64,000 nt of DNA. Source: Zafaria cholistanensis (lineage in GTDB: Bacteria > Actinomycetota > Actinomycetes > Actinomycetales > Micrococcaceae). Shown piece by piece: positions 49,718-59,696 of the stretch. Each line of letters starts with the position of its first letter. The stretch's first letter is position 1. Both the position numbers and the translations under genes were made by a program. A model generated the notes under the pieces. The model made no database searches. It saw only the letters and a program-made list of their open reading frames with translations, and was not told where the DNA came from. The stretch covers positions 124,001 through 188,000 of the forward strand of contig NZ_BKDJ01000002.1 of assembly GCF_008580665.1 (NCBI RefSeq). The letters run 5' to 3'.

Positions 49718-51517
49718 CTACTTGGCTTCGGCGGCTTCCTTCTTGGCCTCGGCCTTCTTCGGCTCAGGCTTGGCGTCCACCCCGGCCTCCTTGCGCTGCT
49801 GCGGGGTGATGGGAGCCGGAGCGGCGGTCAGCGGGTCGAAGCCGCCGCCGGTCTTGGGGAAGGCGATCACTTCGCGGATGGAATCCTCGCCGGCCAGCAG
49901 GGCCACCACGCGGTCCCAACCGAAGGCGATGCCGCCGTGCGGCGGGGCGCCGTACTTGAAGCCCTCCAACAGGAAGCCGAACTTCTCGTTCGCGGCCTCC
50001 TCGTCGATGCCCATCACCTTGAACACGCGCTCCTGGATGTCCGCGCGGTGGATGCGGATGGATCCGCCACCGATTTCGTTGCCGTTGCAGACGATGTCGT
50101 ACGCGTAGGCGAGGGCGTTTTCCGGGTCGGTGTCGAACGTGTCGATGAACTCCGGCTTCGGGGAAGTGAAGGCGTGGTGCACGGCGGTCCACTTGCCGGC
50201 GCCGACGGCCACGTCCCCGGAAGCGACGGCAGCCTCGGCGGCCTCGAACAGCGGTGCGTCGACGATCCACACGAACGCCCAGTCGCCGTCCTTGATCAGG
50301 CCGGTGCGGTGGCCGATCTCCACGCGGGCCGCGCCGAGCAGCGCGCGAGCCTCATGCCGGGAGCCGGCGGCGAAGAAGATGCAGTCGCCGGGGTTGGCCC
50401 CAACCGTGGAGGCGAGGTTCTCACGCTCGAAGTCGGTCAGGTTCTTGGCCACCGGGCCGGTCAGCTCGCCGGACTCCTGGACCAACACGTAGGCCAGGCC
50501 CTTGGCCCCGCGCTGCTTGGCCCACTCCTGCCAGGCGTCGAGGGTGCGGCGGGCCTGCGAGGCTCCGCCGGGCATGACCACGGCGCCGACGTACGGGGCC
50601 TGGAACACGCGGAAGGTGGTGTCCTTGAAGAAGTCGGTAAGCTCGGTCAGTTCCAGGCCGAAGCGTAGGTCCGGCTTGTCGGAGCCGTACTTGTGCATGG
50701 CCTCGGCGTAGGTCATGCGGCGGATCGGGGTCGGGATCTCGACGTCGATCAGCTGCCACAGCGCCTTCACGATGGACTCGCCCAGGGCAATGACGTCGTC
50801 CTGTTCGACGAACGAGGCCTCGATGTCCAGCTGGGTGAACTCCGGCTGGCGGTCGGCACGGAAGTCCTCGTCGCGGTAGCAGCGGGCAATCTGGTAGTAC
50901 TTCTCGAACCCGCCCACCTGCAGCAGCTGCTTGAACAGCTGCGGGGACTGGGGCAGCGCGTACCACGAGCCCGGGGCCAGGCGCGCCGGAACCAGGAAGT
51001 CGCGGGCACCTTCCGGGGTGGAGCGGGTCAGGGTCGGGGTTTCGATCTCAACGAACCCGTCCTTGTGCAGCAGCTCGCGGGCGACGCGGTTGGCTTCCGA
51101 GCGCAGGCGGATGTTGGCGTTGGGCGCCGGGCGGCGCAGGTCCAGGTACCGGTGGCGCAGGCGCGCCTCCTCGCCGACCTCGACGTGCTCGTCGATCTGG
51201 AACGGCAGCGGGGCGGCAGTGTTGAGCACGACGACGGCCTCGGCGATGACCTCCACCTCGCCGGTGGCCAGCGCCGGGTTTTCGTTGCCCTCCGGACGGC
51301 GTTCGACAGTGCCGGTCACCTGCAGGACGAACTCGTTGCGCAGGTGGTGGAAGTCGGCTTCGTCGCGGACCACGATCTGGGAAACGCCGGAAGCGTCGCG
51401 CAGGTCCACGAAGGCGACGCCTCCGTGGTCGCGGCGGCGGGCCACCCAGCCGGCCAGGGTCACGGTCTGTCCAATGTGCTCGGCCCTGAGGGATCCCAAG
51501 TCATGAGTGCGCAGCAC
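49718..51517 (-). CDS. aspS: Aspartyl-tRNA synthetase
   Basis: Class IIb synthetase, 599 residues, bacterial type. The N-terminal OB-fold anticodon domain ([22 protein letters not shown]), motif 2 ([23 protein letters not shown]), the bacterial GAD insertion (about 290-420) and motif 3 ([17 protein letters not shown]) are present. A Lys/Glu/Ala-rich tail of about 25 residues ends it. GTG at 51517 has AAAGGA upstream. Whether it also charges tRNA-Asn cannot be decided here. A TAAACT box at 51601-51596 may be its -10. Confidence 0.97.
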   Translation of the reverse strand: MLRTHDLGSLRAEHIGQTVTLAGWVARRRDHGGVAFVDLRDASGVSQIVVRDEADFHHLRNEFVLQVTGTVERRPEGNENPALATGEVEVIAEAVVVLNTAAPLPFQIDEHVEVGEEARLRHRYLDLRRPAPNANIRLRSEANRVARELLHKDGFVEIETPTLTRSTPEGARDFLVPARLAPGSWYALPQSPQLFKQLLQVGGFEKYYQIARCYRDEDFRADRQPEFTQLDIEASFVEQDDVIALGESIVKALWQLIDVEIPTPIRRMTYAEAMHKYGSDKPDLRFGLELTELTDFFKDTTFRVFQAPYVGAVVMPGGASQARRTLDAWQEWAKQRGAKGLAYVLVQESGELTGPVAKNLTDFERENLASTVGANPGDCIFFAAGSRHEARALLGAARVEIGHRTGLIKDGDWAFVWIVDAPLFEAAEAAVASGDVAVGAGKWTAVHHAFTSPKPEFIDTFDTDPENALAYAYDIVCNGNEIGGGSIRIHRADIQERVFKVMGIDEEAANEKFGFLLEGFKYGAPPHGGIAFGWDRVVALLAGEDSIREVIAFPKTGGGFDPLTAAPAPITPQQRKEAGVDAKPEPKKAEAKKEAAEAK

Positions 51518-51738
51518 TACGGTCCTTTCGGAGGGGAAACGCCCACGGCAACACAAGGCGGCAACGGGGCGGTGTGGTTTGATCAATCCCGATCGAGTTT
51601 ACCGCCACCGGCGCCCGATGGTTGCCCGCCGGCCGCCGGAGCCGCCGCCTGATGCTTCCTCATGCGGGCCCCGCCACCACGCCGCCGCCACCGCACCCGG
51701 GACAGTCCATTCCGCCCAGAAAGCCGACGAGGCCCCGC

Positions 51739-53109
51739 ATGCCCACACCTCCCGCCCGTCCCATGCCGCTGCGGCGCTCCCTGGGCGTCGTCGACGCCAC
51801 CACCCTGGGGGTCGGCTCGATGGTCGGGGCCGGGGTTTTCGTGGTCTTCTCCCCCGTTGCCGCCCGCGCCGGGGGGCTGCTGTGGGCCGCCCTCCTGGCC
51901 GCCGGCGGCATCGCCGTGGCCAACGCACTGGCCGTCGCTGCCCTGGCCGCCGCGCATCCGCACAGCGGCGGAGCCTACCTGTATGGGCGACTGCGGCTGG
52001 GCAGGTGGCCCGGCTTCCTGGCCGGTTGGGGGTTCGTCACGGGCAAGACGGCCTCCTGTGCCGCCATGGCCCACGCCTTCGCCACCTACGCGGCCCCCGG
52101 GGCCGCCGTGCCGCTGGCCATCGGTGCGGTGGCAGCCGTGACGGCCGTGAACCTGCTCGGCATCACCCGCACCGCCGGGGCGGCCCGGCTGCTGGCCGCC
52201 CCGGTGGTGGGGCTCCTGGCGTTCGTCGTGGCGGCATCGTTCGCTTCCCCCGGGCATCCTGCGCCGCTGCCGGCCTCCGCGCAGCCAACGGCCTGGGCCG
52301 TGCTGCAGGCCGCCGGACTGCTGTTTTTCGCGTTCGCCGGCTATGCGCGCATCGCCACCCTGGGCGAGGAGGTCAAGGATCCCGAGCGCACCATCCCGGC
52401 GGCGATTGCCCTGGCGCTGGGGTTCACGCTGGTCCTCTATGGGCTGCTGGCTGCCGCGCTGGTCCATCTGCTGGGCGTGGACGGCCTGGCCGCGGCCACC
52501 GCCCCGGTGCGCGAGGCCGTGATCCTGCTGGGCGCCCCCGCCTGGCTGGCCGCCGCCGGGGCGGCCCTGGCCAGCCTGGGGGCCCTGATGGCGCTGCTGG
52601 CCGGCATCTCCCGCACGGCGCTCGCGATGGCCCGCGAAGGCGATCTCCCCGCCCGCTTCGCCGCCGTTTCGCCGAAGCGTTCGGTGCCGTGGCTGGCCGA
52701 GGTTTCCGTGGCCGCGGTGGTCGTGGTCCTGCTGCTGTCCACCGACCCGACCACGATCATCGGCTTCTCCAGCTTCGGCGTGCTGGTCTACTACGCGGTC
52801 GCCAACGCCGCCGCGCTCACCCTGCCGCGGCGGAACGGCAAACTCGGGACCGGCAAGCTCCCGGCCGGCGGCCGGCGGCCGGACATCCCGACGCCGGAAC
52901 CTGCGCAGCCGGGACCTGCGCAGCCGGAGCCTTCCCGGCCTCCGCGGCCGTGGTACTGCCCGCGGTGGCTGAACGCCGCAGGCCTGGCCGGATGCCTGCT
53001 GCTGGCGTTCACGCTGCCCGGGGCCAGCGTGGCCACGATGCTGGCGGTGTTCGCCGCGGGAGTGGCCGTGCGCGCGGTGGCCCTCGCCGTGCGGCGGCGG
53101 GCCGGCTAG
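51739..53109 (+). CDS. APC-family amino acid permease
   Basis: A 456-residue integral membrane transporter of the amino acid-polyamine-organocation superfamily; substrate not predictable. RRSLGVVDATTLGVGSMVGAGVFV is the TM1 signature with GSMVGAG, and about 12 hydrophobic segments follow. EEVKDPERTIPAAI is the conserved loop after TM6. A Pro-rich cytoplasmic insert lies before the last two helices. ATG at 51739 has GAGG 7 nt upstream; an in-frame start at 51622 would add a Pro-rich extension overlapping the aspS promoter. Its stop shares CTAG with the convergent hisS stop. Confidence 0.9.
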   Translation: MPTPPARPMPLRRSLGVVDATTLGVGSMVGAGVFVVFSPVAARAGGLLWAALLAAGGIAVANALAVAALAAAHPHSGGAYLYGRLRLGRWPGFLAGWGFVTGKTASCAAMAHAFATYAAPGAAVPLAIGAVAAVTAVNLLGITRTAGAARLLAAPVVGLLAFVVAASFASPGHPAPLPASAQPTAWAVLQAAGLLFFAFAGYARIATLGEEVKDPERTIPAAIALALGFTLVLYGLLAAALVHLLGVDGLAAATAPVREAVILLGAPAWLAAAGAALASLGALMALLAGISRTALAMAREGDLPARFAAVSPKRSVPWLAEVSVAAVVVVLLLSTDPTTIIGFSSFGVLVYYAVANAAALTLPRRNGKLGTGKLPAGGRRPDIPTPEPAQPGPAQPEPSRPPRPWYCPRWLNAAGLAGCLLLAFTLPGASVATMLAVFAAGVAVRAVALAVRRRAG

Positions 53110-54467
53110 GCCGTGACGGCCGCCGGGGACGCGGCCGGGAGGATCCGCACGTGCAGGTCTTCGGCCGGCGGGGTCCAGGTCGCCGGATCCGCGGGGACCT
53201 GCTCGCCGGAGCGGATGTCCTTGACCTCGTGGGAGCCCTCGGCGGAGGTGAACCAGACGAAGGGGATGCCGCGGCGGTCCGCGTACTTGATCTGCTTGCC
53301 GAACTTCTCCGCCTTCGCGGCGACCTCGACGGCGATGCCGCGGGCGCGCAGGGCGGCGGCGATGTCCTGCGCCTCCGGCCAGGAGTCGTCGTGGGCCAGG
53401 GTGACCAGCACGGCAGTGGGGACGGAGCGGGTCGCGGCGGCGGTTTCCTCGGCCAGCATGCGGGACACCAGCCGGGTGACGCCGATGGAGAGGCCGACTC
53501 CGGGGAACGTGCGGCTGCCCTTGGAGGCGAGGGACTCGTAGCGGCCGCCCGAGCAGATCGATCCGAGCTGTTCGTGCCCGACCAGCACGGTCTCGTAGAC
53601 GGTGCCGGTGTAGTAGTCCAGGCCACGGGCGATCGAGAGGTCCGCAACCACCTGTCCGGGGGCCCGCGTGGAGGCGGCCCCGATCACCTGGGCCAGTTCG
53701 TCCAGGCCCTGGTCCAGGAGCGGGTGCTCGACGCCGAGGGCGCGGACCTGCTCGACGAACGAGGTGTCGGTGGTGCGGATGCCGGCCAGCGCCAGTGCCG
53801 CGGCGGCCTGGCCGGCGGTGGCGCCAAGTTCGGTCCTGAGCAGCTCGGCGACCTTCTCCGGACCGATCTTCTCCAGCTTGTCGATGCTGCGCAGCACCCC
53901 GGCCGTGTCCTCCAGGCCCAGGCCCAGGTAGAAGCCCTCGGCCAGCTTGCGGTTGTTCACGCGCAGGCGGAACTCGCCGATCGGCAGCGCGGAGAGCGCC
54001 TCCGCGATGACCAGCGCCAGCTCGACGTCGTAGCGGAACGGCAATTCGCCGTCGCCCACGACGTCGATGTCCGCCTGCGTGAATTCGCGGAAGCGTCCGT
54101 CCTGGGGGCGTTCGCCGCGCCACACCTTCTGGATCTGGTAGCGGCGGAACGGGAACGCGAGGTGGCCCGAATTCTCCACCACGTAGCGGGCGAACGGGAC
54201 GGTGAGGTCGAAGTGCAGGGCCAGCGCGTTCGGGTCCTGCCTGCCGGCCTCGCCCTCCTCGGCCTGCAGGCGGCTGAGCCCGTAAACCTCCTTGTCGATC
54301 TCGCCCTTGCGCAGCAGCTGGCCGACGGTCTCGACGGCCCGCGTTTCGATGTTGCTGAAGCCATGGAGCTCGAAGGTCTTCCGCAGGGTGTCCAGGACGT
54401 GCAGTTCCACGAGTCGTTCGGCGGGCAGCCACTCGGGGAAGCCGGACAGGGAGGCCTTGCGTGCCAT
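53106..54467 (-). CDS. hisS: Histidyl-tRNA synthetase
   Basis: Class II synthetase, 453 residues. It has the actinobacterial form with GFPEWLPAERLVE, motif 2 (RYQIQKVWRGERPQDGRFREF), the His-specific ARGLDYYTGTVYE, SGGRYESL, and motif 3 near GVGLSIGVTRLV. The C-terminal anticodon-binding domain ends in AAVTA. ATG at 54467 has AAGGAG upstream. A TAGACT box 91 nt upstream is the probable promoter, abutted by tandem repeats. Confidence 0.97.
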   Translation of the reverse strand: MARKASLSGFPEWLPAERLVELHVLDTLRKTFELHGFSNIETRAVETVGQLLRKGEIDKEVYGLSRLQAEEGEAGRQDPNALALHFDLTVPFARYVVENSGHLAFPFRRYQIQKVWRGERPQDGRFREFTQADIDVVGDGELPFRYDVELALVIAEALSALPIGEFRLRVNNRKLAEGFYLGLGLEDTAGVLRSIDKLEKIGPEKVAELLRTELGATAGQAAAALALAGIRTTDTSFVEQVRALGVEHPLLDQGLDELAQVIGAASTRAPGQVVADLSIARGLDYYTGTVYETVLVGHEQLGSICSGGRYESLASKGSRTFPGVGLSIGVTRLVSRMLAEETAAATRSVPTAVLVTLAHDDSWPEAQDIAAALRARGIAVEVAAKAEKFGKQIKYADRRGIPFVWFTSAEGSHEVKDIRSGEQVPADPATWTPPAEDLHVRILPAASPAAVTA

Positions 54468-54557
54468 GGGTCGAATACTCCTTAAACGGTTCGCGTGGGC
54501 CGCGGGACGGGCGGGCCCGCCTTTCCCGGCAGGTCCCGCCAGTGCGGCGCGCCTCCC

Positions 54558-54646
54558 AGTCTAGGGGCAGTACGGCAACGGCAGCGCAGGACAGCAACGA
54601 ACGCAGTACAGCAAACGCAGTACAGCAACGGCAGCGCAGTACGGCC
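54558..54646 (-). promoter_or_regulatory. hisS promoter (TAGACT) with five abutting short repeats
   Basis: On the hisS strand TAGACT occupies 54563-54558. Directly behind it are five copies of a GCAGTACRGCAA-type motif (+ strand starts 54567, 54586, 54603, 54617, 54636; spacings 19, 17, 14, 19). The repeats occupy the -35 and upstream region. The rest of the 373-bp intergenic region to the next gene holds only C/G-rich sequence. Confidence 0.65.
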
Positions 54647-54772
54647 GCTCCGGAAACGGGGCGCCCGCCCCCAGTGCCCGTAGCCGCACGGAAGGGGCCG
54701 GGGCGCAGGGGCCGGCCAGGGCGCGGGGGCGCTTCGCCGCGGAGCAAACTACCTGCGGACCGGGCGACTCGG

Positions 54773-54778
54773 TAGAGT
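54773..54778 (+). promoter_or_regulatory. Probable -10 box (TAGAGT) of the DUF349 gene
   Basis: TAGAGT lies 62 nt before the GTG at 54841. A GTG at 54784 sits 5 nt after it and could be a leaderless alternative start, but it would give an N-terminus unlike the family. Confidence 0.45.
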
Positions 54779-54840
54779 GGCCGGTGATACTTGCGTCCCG
54801 GAACGGTTCCGGGGCCGATCCGAGCGAAAGAGTTCCAGCG

Positions 54841-56313
54841 GTGACCACCAGTCAGCAATCCGACGACAACGTCCAGCCCGCCACCACCGACGAGGCCGCC
54901 CCGGCGGCCCCCACGGCGGTTCCTGCGCCGTCCCCAGCCCCAACCCCCGCGGCGCCCTCCCCCGCTGCAGTGGCCGGAGGTGCCCCGTCCCCGGCCGCCG
55001 TCGCCCGCCCGGCGAAGAAGGCTGCCGCCCCGGTGGCGGCTCCGCCGGCCTACAGCACGCCGCTGGAGGAGGCCGCGAAGTTCGGCCGCGTCACCGAGGA
55101 TGGCCACGTGTTCGTCCTGGTCGGGGGCGAGGAGCACCCGGTGGGCCAGTACCCGGACGCGACCGCCGAGGAGGCGCTGGCGTACTTCGTGCGCAAGCAC
55201 GACGACGTCGTCAGCCAGGTCATGCTGCTTGAACAGCGGGTCGCGGCCAAGGCGCCGAGCGCGGACATGGGCAAGACCGTGGACCACCTGGCCCAGGCCG
55301 TCGCCGAAAAGGGCATGGTCGGCGACCTTGCCGCCCTGCAGGCCCGCCTCGAGGCCCTGCGGGCCGGGGTCGCCGAGCTGCAGAAGGCCGAGCAGGCCGC
55401 CACCGAGACCCGCCGTGCCGAGGAGCTGGCCGCGCGCGAGGCGATCGTCGCCGAAGCCGAAGAACTTGCCGGCAGGGACCCCTCGACGGTCCAGTGGAAG
55501 CAGGGCAGCACCCGCATGAACGAGCTGTTCGAGCAGTGGAAGGCCGCGCAGAAGAACGGTCCGCGCCTGGGCCGGGCCACCGAGGATGCGCTGTGGAAGC
55601 GCTTCCGCGGCGCCCGCACCACCTTCGACCGTCACCGCCGTGCGTTCTTCTCCCAGCTGGATGCCGACAACGCCGAGGCCAAGGCCGCCAAGGAGGCCCT
55701 GATCGCGCGCGCCGAGGAACTCTCCCACTCCACCGACTGGGCCAACACGGCGGCCGAGTACCGGCGCCTGATGGACGAGTGGAAGGCTTCCAAGCGCGCC
55801 TCCCGCAAGGACGACGACGCCCTCTGGTCCCGCTTCCGCGCCGCCCAGGACGTCTTCTTCAACGCCCGCCAGAACGCCAATGCCGCTTTGGACCAGGAGT
55901 TCGAGGCGAACCTGGCCGTCAAGGAGCAGCTGCTCGCCGAGGCGCAGGCGCTGCTGCCGATCACCGACCTGGCCGCCGCCAAGAAGTCCCTGGACTCCAT
56001 CCGCGACCGCTGGGAGGCGGCCGGCAAGGTCCCGCGGGCCGCCATGCAGCGCACCGAAGCCGGACTGCGCCAGGTCGAGGACGCCGTGCGCAACGCCGAG
56101 GACGAGCAGTGGCGCCGGTCCAACCCGGAGACCAAGGCCCGCACCAACAGCATGCTGACCCAGCTGGAGGAGACCATCGCGTCCCTGGAAGAGGACCTTG
56201 AGGTGGCCCGCGGCAAGGGCAACGAAGGCAAGATCCGGGCCGCCGAGGAGGCCCTGGAGGCCCGCCGCGCCTGGCTTGAGACGCTGCGCAAGTCCGCCGC
56301 GGACTTCCAGTAG
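54841..56313 (+). CDS. DUF349 domain-containing protein
   Basis: A 490-residue largely helical protein. An Ala/Pro-rich disordered N-terminus (about 75 residues) is followed by a small beta segment (FGRVTEDGHVFVLVGGEEHPVGQYPDA) and several DUF349 repeats. These are marked by WKAAQKNGPRLGRATEDALWKRFRGAR, WKASKRASRKDDDALWSRFRAAQD and WEAAGKVPRAAMQRTE. The C-terminus is coiled coil. Function is not established. GTG at 54841 was chosen from the family-like start TTSQQSDD with AAAGAG upstream. Confidence 0.9.
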   Translation: MTTSQQSDDNVQPATTDEAAPAAPTAVPAPSPAPTPAAPSPAAVAGGAPSPAAVARPAKKAAAPVAAPPAYSTPLEEAAKFGRVTEDGHVFVLVGGEEHPVGQYPDATAEEALAYFVRKHDDVVSQVMLLEQRVAAKAPSADMGKTVDHLAQAVAEKGMVGDLAALQARLEALRAGVAELQKAEQAATETRRAEELAAREAIVAEAEELAGRDPSTVQWKQGSTRMNELFEQWKAAQKNGPRLGRATEDALWKRFRGARTTFDRHRRAFFSQLDADNAEAKAAKEALIARAEELSHSTDWANTAAEYRRLMDEWKASKRASRKDDDALWSRFRAAQDVFFNARQNANAALDQEFEANLAVKEQLLAEAQALLPITDLAAAKKSLDSIRDRWEAAGKVPRAAMQRTEAGLRQVEDAVRNAEDEQWRRSNPETKARTNSMLTQLEETIASLEEDLEVARGKGNEGKIRAAEEALEARRAWLETLRKSAADFQ

Positions 56314-56320
56314 CCGCACC

Positions 56321-56397
56321 GCGGGGCGGACCAGCCAACGGTCCGCCCCGCACCAGGGGGCGGCCGCCGATATCCACAATCGGCGGCCGCCCCCTGG
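56321..56397 (+). terminator. Two consecutive terminator-like hairpins after the DUF349 gene
   Basis: The first stem is 12 bp (56321-56332 with 56340-56351, 7-nt loop) and the second a perfect 18 bp (56353-56370 with 56380-56397, 9-nt loop). Both lie between the DUF349 stop and the next gene's start. No U-tract. Confidence 0.85.
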
Positions 56398-56429
56398 CGC
56401 GTCCGGGTGCCCTTTGCGAGGGTGGACCC

Positions 56430-57215
56430 ATGCCCGCAGCCAGCCCAGCCTTCCACCCGCTTCCCCACCCCGGCGACCCGTACTCCGGCGACCCGTGCTC
56501 CGGCGACCAGTGCCCGGGCATCCGGTGCCCCGGCCACCCGCCGGCGCTCTTCCTGCCCGGGCAGGTCTTCGCCGCCGCGGAGCTGGCGGCCATGGCGTTG
56601 GAGGGCATCGTGCGGGAGGTGCTGCCGCGGGCCTACGCCCCGACCCGGACGCCGGAGGGCCCACACCTGCGGGCCGCCGCCGCGGGGCTGCTGGCCGGTA
56701 CGCGGCTGCGCAACGGCGCGGTGGGACGGCTGAGCGCCGCGTGGATCCACGGATGCGGTCCGGCCCCCGGGCGGCTGGAGGTGCTGGTTCCCCGTTTCCA
56801 CCGCTTGCCCGCGCGCGCCGACCCGCTGCCGGTGCACCTGAGCGAGGCGAAGCTGGACGCGGAGGACATCGTGCGGATCGGCGGGGTACCGGTCACTTCG
56901 GCGCCGCGGACCGCGGTGGACGTCGCACTCTCGGCCGCCGAGCCGGAGGCGCTGGCGGTGCTCTCCCGCCTGCTGGGTTCGCCCCGGCTGGGCTGCACGG
57001 GCCCGGCCGTGCTGGACCTGCTGGAGCGCCAGGCCCGCCGGCCCGGCAAGGCACGGGCCCGCGAACGGATCGAGCGGGTGCTGGGCGCGGACGCCGGATC
57101 CGGCAGCACCCCGTCAGGCCGCGTCCCGTCAGACCGCACTGCGCCGGACCGTACTGCGCCGGACCGCACCCCGCCTGTCCGAATCCTGTCCGTCGGGACG
57201 GGGGCGGGCCGCTAG
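56430..57215 (+). CDS. AbiEi-like (type IV antitoxin-like) orphan protein
   Basis: A 261-residue protein resembling actinobacterial AbiEi-family antitoxin-like proteins. [21 protein letters not shown] is followed by [33 protein letters not shown] and a helical C-terminal part. AbiEi proteins are antitoxins or autoregulators of AbiEii nucleotidyltransferases, but no toxin gene is adjacent. Both ends are expanded by 15-bp tandem DNA repeats (SGDPY-type at the N-terminus, APDRT-type at the C-terminus). ATG at 56430 with GAGGG upstream. Its stop shares CTAG with the convergent relA stop. The family call is by resemblance and moderate. Confidence 0.65.
   Translation: MPAASPAFHPLPHPGDPYSGDPCSGDQCPGIRCPGHPPALFLPGQVFAAAELAAMALEGIVREVLPRAYAPTRTPEGPHLRAAAAGLLAGTRLRNGAVGRLSAAWIHGCGPAPGRLEVLVPRFHRLPARADPLPVHLSEAKLDAEDIVRIGGVPVTSAPRTAVDVALSAAEPEALAVLSRLLGSPRLGCTGPAVLDLLERQARRPGKARARERIERVLGADAGSGSTPSGRVPSDRTAPDRTAPDRTPPVRILSVGTGAGR
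56470..56544 (+). repeat. Degenerate 15-bp repeats at the 5' end of the AbiEi-like gene
   Basis: Five units beginning at 56470, 56485, 56500, 56515 and 56530, based on CCGGCGACCCGTGCT. They encode SGDPC-like pentapeptides and drift toward the 3' side. Confidence 0.85.
57119..57178 (+). repeat. Four 15-bp repeats at the 3' end of the AbiEi-like gene
   Basis: Units start at 57119, 57134, 57149 and 57164, based on CCGCACTGCGCCGGA, and encode DRTAP-type pentapeptides near the C-terminus. Confidence 0.85.
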
Positions 57216-59515
57216 ATGCGGCGCTGGCCCGCCGTCGTGCGGTACACGTCGTAGACGCCGTCAATGCGGCGCACGGCGTTCAGCACATGGTGCAGGTACT
57301 TCGTGTCGCCCATCTCAAAGGAGAACCTGGACATGGCCACCCGGTCGCGGGTGGTGTTCACGCTTGCCGAGAGGATGTTGACGTGGTTCTCGGACAGCAC
57401 CCGGGTGACATCGGAGAGCAGGGACTTGCGGTCCAGGGCCTCCACCTGGATCTCCACCAGGAAGACGCTGGACTTGGTGGGCGCCCACTGGACGTCGACG
57501 ATCCGGTCCGGCTCCGACAGCAGCTCCTGCAGGTTCACGCAGTCGGTGCGGTGCACGGAGACACCCGAGCCCCGGGTCACGAACCCCTTGATGGGGTCCG
57601 GCGGAACCGGGGTGCAGCAGCGGGCCAGCTTGGCCAGCACGTCGCCGGCGCCCTGGACGACGACGCCCGAATCGGAGGCCTTGTGCCGCTGCGGGACGTT
57701 CACGATCGAGGTCTCGTCGAACGCGGTGTCCTCGACGTGGGCCGGCCCCACCAGCGCGGTGAGGTGCTCGATGACGTTCTGCGCGGACGTGTGCCCGTCG
57801 CCGACCGCCGCGTAGAGCGCGGTGATGTCGGTGTGCCGCAGCTCGTGCGCGACCGCCGTGAGGGTGTCGTGCGTCATCAGCTTCTGCAGCGGCAGGTTGT
57901 TCTTCCGCAGCGCCTTGGTGAGCAGGTCCTTGCCCTTGTCGATCGCCTCCTCGCGGCGTTCACGGGTGAACCACTGGCGGATTTTGTTGCGGGCCCGGGC
58001 GCTCTTGACGAATCCCTGCCAGTCCTGGCTGGGGCCGGCGCCCTCGGCCTTGGAGGTGAAGATCTCCACCCAGTCGCCGTGGTTGAGCTCGCTGTTCAGC
58101 GGAACCAGCTTGCCGTTGACGCGGGCGCCGATGGTGCGGTGCCCCACCTCGGTGTGCACTGCGTAGGCGAAGTCCACCGGGGTGGACCCGGCCGGCAGGG
58201 CCATGACCTCGCCCTTGGGGGTGAACACGAACACCTCGGCCGCGTTGATCTCGAACCGCAGGGAGTCCAGGAACTCGCCCGGGTCGCGGGTCTCCTGCTG
58301 CCAGTCGAGCAGGCTGCGCAGCCAGCCCATGTCCGTCCCGTCGGGGGCGTCCTCGCCCTTGGCCGCGGGATTCTTGTACTTCCAGTGCGCGGCAACGCCA
58401 TACTCGGCCCGGCGGTGCATGTCGTGGGTGCGGATCTGGATCTCCACGGGCTTGCCGCCGGGGCCGATGACCGTGGTGTGCAGGGACTGGTACATGTTGA
58501 ACTTGGGCATCGCGATGTAGTCCTTGAACCGGCCCGGCAGCGGGTTCCAGCGCGCGTGCAGCGCTCCCAGGGTCGCGTAGCAGTCGCGGACGGAGTCCAC
58601 GAGCACGCGCACTCCCATCAGGTCGTGGATGTCGTTGAACTCCTTCCCGCGCACGATCATCTTCTGGTAGATCGAGTAGTAGTGCTTGGGCCGGCCGGTG
58701 ATGGTCGCCTTGATCCGCGCCTGGTGCAGGTCCTCGCCGATTTGGGACCGGACGGTGGAAAGGTACTTCTCGCGCTCGGGGGTGCGGTCCCCCACCATGC
58801 GCACGATCTCCTCGTACACCTTCGGATGCAGCGCGGCGAAGGAAAGGTCCTCCAGTTCCCACTTGATGGTGTTCATGCCCAGCCGGTGGGCCAGCGGGGC
58901 GAAAATCTCCAGCGTTTCGCGGGCCTTCTTGGCGCTGGACTCCGGGGAGACGTAGCGCCAGGTGCGGGCGTTGTGCAGCCGGTCCGCGAGCTTGATCAGC
59001 AGCACCCTGATGTCCTTGGACATCGCCACGACCATCTTCCGCACGGTCTCCGCCTGGGCGGCCTCGCCGAACTGGACCTTGTCCAGCTTGGTGACCCCGT
59101 CCACCAGCATGGCGACCTCGGGGCCAAACTCGCGGCGCAGGTCCTCCAGGGAGTAGGAGGTGTCCTCGACGGTGTCGTGCAGCAGCGCGGCGGCCAGGGT
59201 GGTCCCGGTCATGCCCATTTCGGCCAGGATGGTGGCAACGGCCACCGGGTGGGTGATGTACGGGTCCCCGCTCTTGCGCTTCTGCCCCTCGTGGTAGCGC
59301 TCGGCCACCGCGTAGGCGCGGGTGATCAGCTCCAGGTCCTCGCGCGGGCTGTTGGCGCGCACGGTGCGCAGCAGGGGCTCGAGGATGGGAGGCTGCCCGG
59401 ACGGGTTGCGCCCGGCCAGCCTGGCCAGGCGCGACATGGCACGCTCCCTGCGGCCGGGCACCGGACGGCCCGAAGGCTGCGGCCCCGGAGCGGCGTGGAC
59501 GGGCTGTTCAGCCAT
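57212..59515 (-). CDS. relA: Bifunctional (p)ppGpp synthetase/hydrolase Rel
   Basis: Master enzyme of the stringent response, 767 residues. The HD hydrolase domain (about 50-200) has [10 protein letters not shown] and [14 protein letters not shown]. The synthetase domain (about 235-350) has [13 protein letters not shown] and [18 protein letters not shown] (about 400-460, [24 protein letters not shown]), a helical/zinc-finger region ([11 protein letters not shown]) and a C-terminal ACT domain follow. Both active sites look intact, as in the single long Rel of actinobacteria. ATG at 59515 is chosen for its AAAGGAG 6 nt upstream. A TAGATT/TATACC patch near 59612-59624 is the likely promoter. Confidence 0.97.
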   Translation of the reverse strand: MAEQPVHAAPGPQPSGRPVPGRRERAMSRLARLAGRNPSGQPPILEPLLRTVRANSPREDLELITRAYAVAERYHEGQKRKSGDPYITHPVAVATILAEMGMTGTTLAAALLHDTVEDTSYSLEDLRREFGPEVAMLVDGVTKLDKVQFGEAAQAETVRKMVVAMSKDIRVLLIKLADRLHNARTWRYVSPESSAKKARETLEIFAPLAHRLGMNTIKWELEDLSFAALHPKVYEEIVRMVGDRTPEREKYLSTVRSQIGEDLHQARIKATITGRPKHYYSIYQKMIVRGKEFNDIHDLMGVRVLVDSVRDCYATLGALHARWNPLPGRFKDYIAMPKFNMYQSLHTTVIGPGGKPVEIQIRTHDMHRRAEYGVAAHWKYKNPAAKGEDAPDGTDMGWLRSLLDWQQETRDPGEFLDSLRFEINAAEVFVFTPKGEVMALPAGSTPVDFAYAVHTEVGHRTIGARVNGKLVPLNSELNHGDWVEIFTSKAEGAGPSQDWQGFVKSARARNKIRQWFTRERREEAIDKGKDLLTKALRKNNLPLQKLMTHDTLTAVAHELRHTDITALYAAVGDGHTSAQNVIEHLTALVGPAHVEDTAFDETSIVNVPQRHKASDSGVVVQGAGDVLAKLARCCTPVPPDPIKGFVTRGSGVSVHRTDCVNLQELLSEPDRIVDVQWAPTKSSVFLVEIQVEALDRKSLLSDVTRVLSENHVNILSASVNTTRDRVAMSRFSFEMGDTKYLHHVLNAVRRIDGVYDVYRTTAGQRRI

Positions 59516-59611
59516 GGCTGCTCCTTTCACTGCGGACCGTGTGGGCGGATCCTTCGGCCTGGCAACCGCCTGCGGGGACCCGGTGGGGACATCCCCGGCT
59601 GACAGGCGGTG

Positions 59612-59624
59612 AATCTAGGGTATA
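59612..59624 (-). promoter_or_regulatory. Probable -10 region of relA
   Basis: The relA strand reads TATACCCTAGATT. Either TATACC (59624-59619) or TAGATT (59617-59612) could serve as the -10, giving a leader of about 90 nt. No good -35. Confidence 0.45.
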
Positions 59625-59644
59625 GCAACAGCGCCGCGACGACG

Positions 59645-59681
59645 GCGGGGGCGCCGGCGGGTCATCCGCCGGCGCCCCCGC
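59645..59681. terminator. Terminator of the yajC-secD-secF operon
   Basis: A perfect 16-bp stem (59645-59660 with 59666-59681) with a 5-nt loop lies 15 nt after the secF stop and upstream of the relA promoter. Confidence 0.88.
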
Positions 59682-59696
59682 TGCGGGCCCGGTGCG

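Noticed and set aside
54784-54840. Upstream GTG as leaderless start of the DUF349 protein
   Set aside because: It adds 19 residues unlike the family N-terminus; the GTG at 54841 matches better, though the spacing to TAGAGT (5 nt) keeps it possible.
51583-56664. 1693-codon minus-strand open frame across hisS and the DUF349 gene
   Set aside because: It crosses real genes on both strands, two promoters and terminators; composition artefact.
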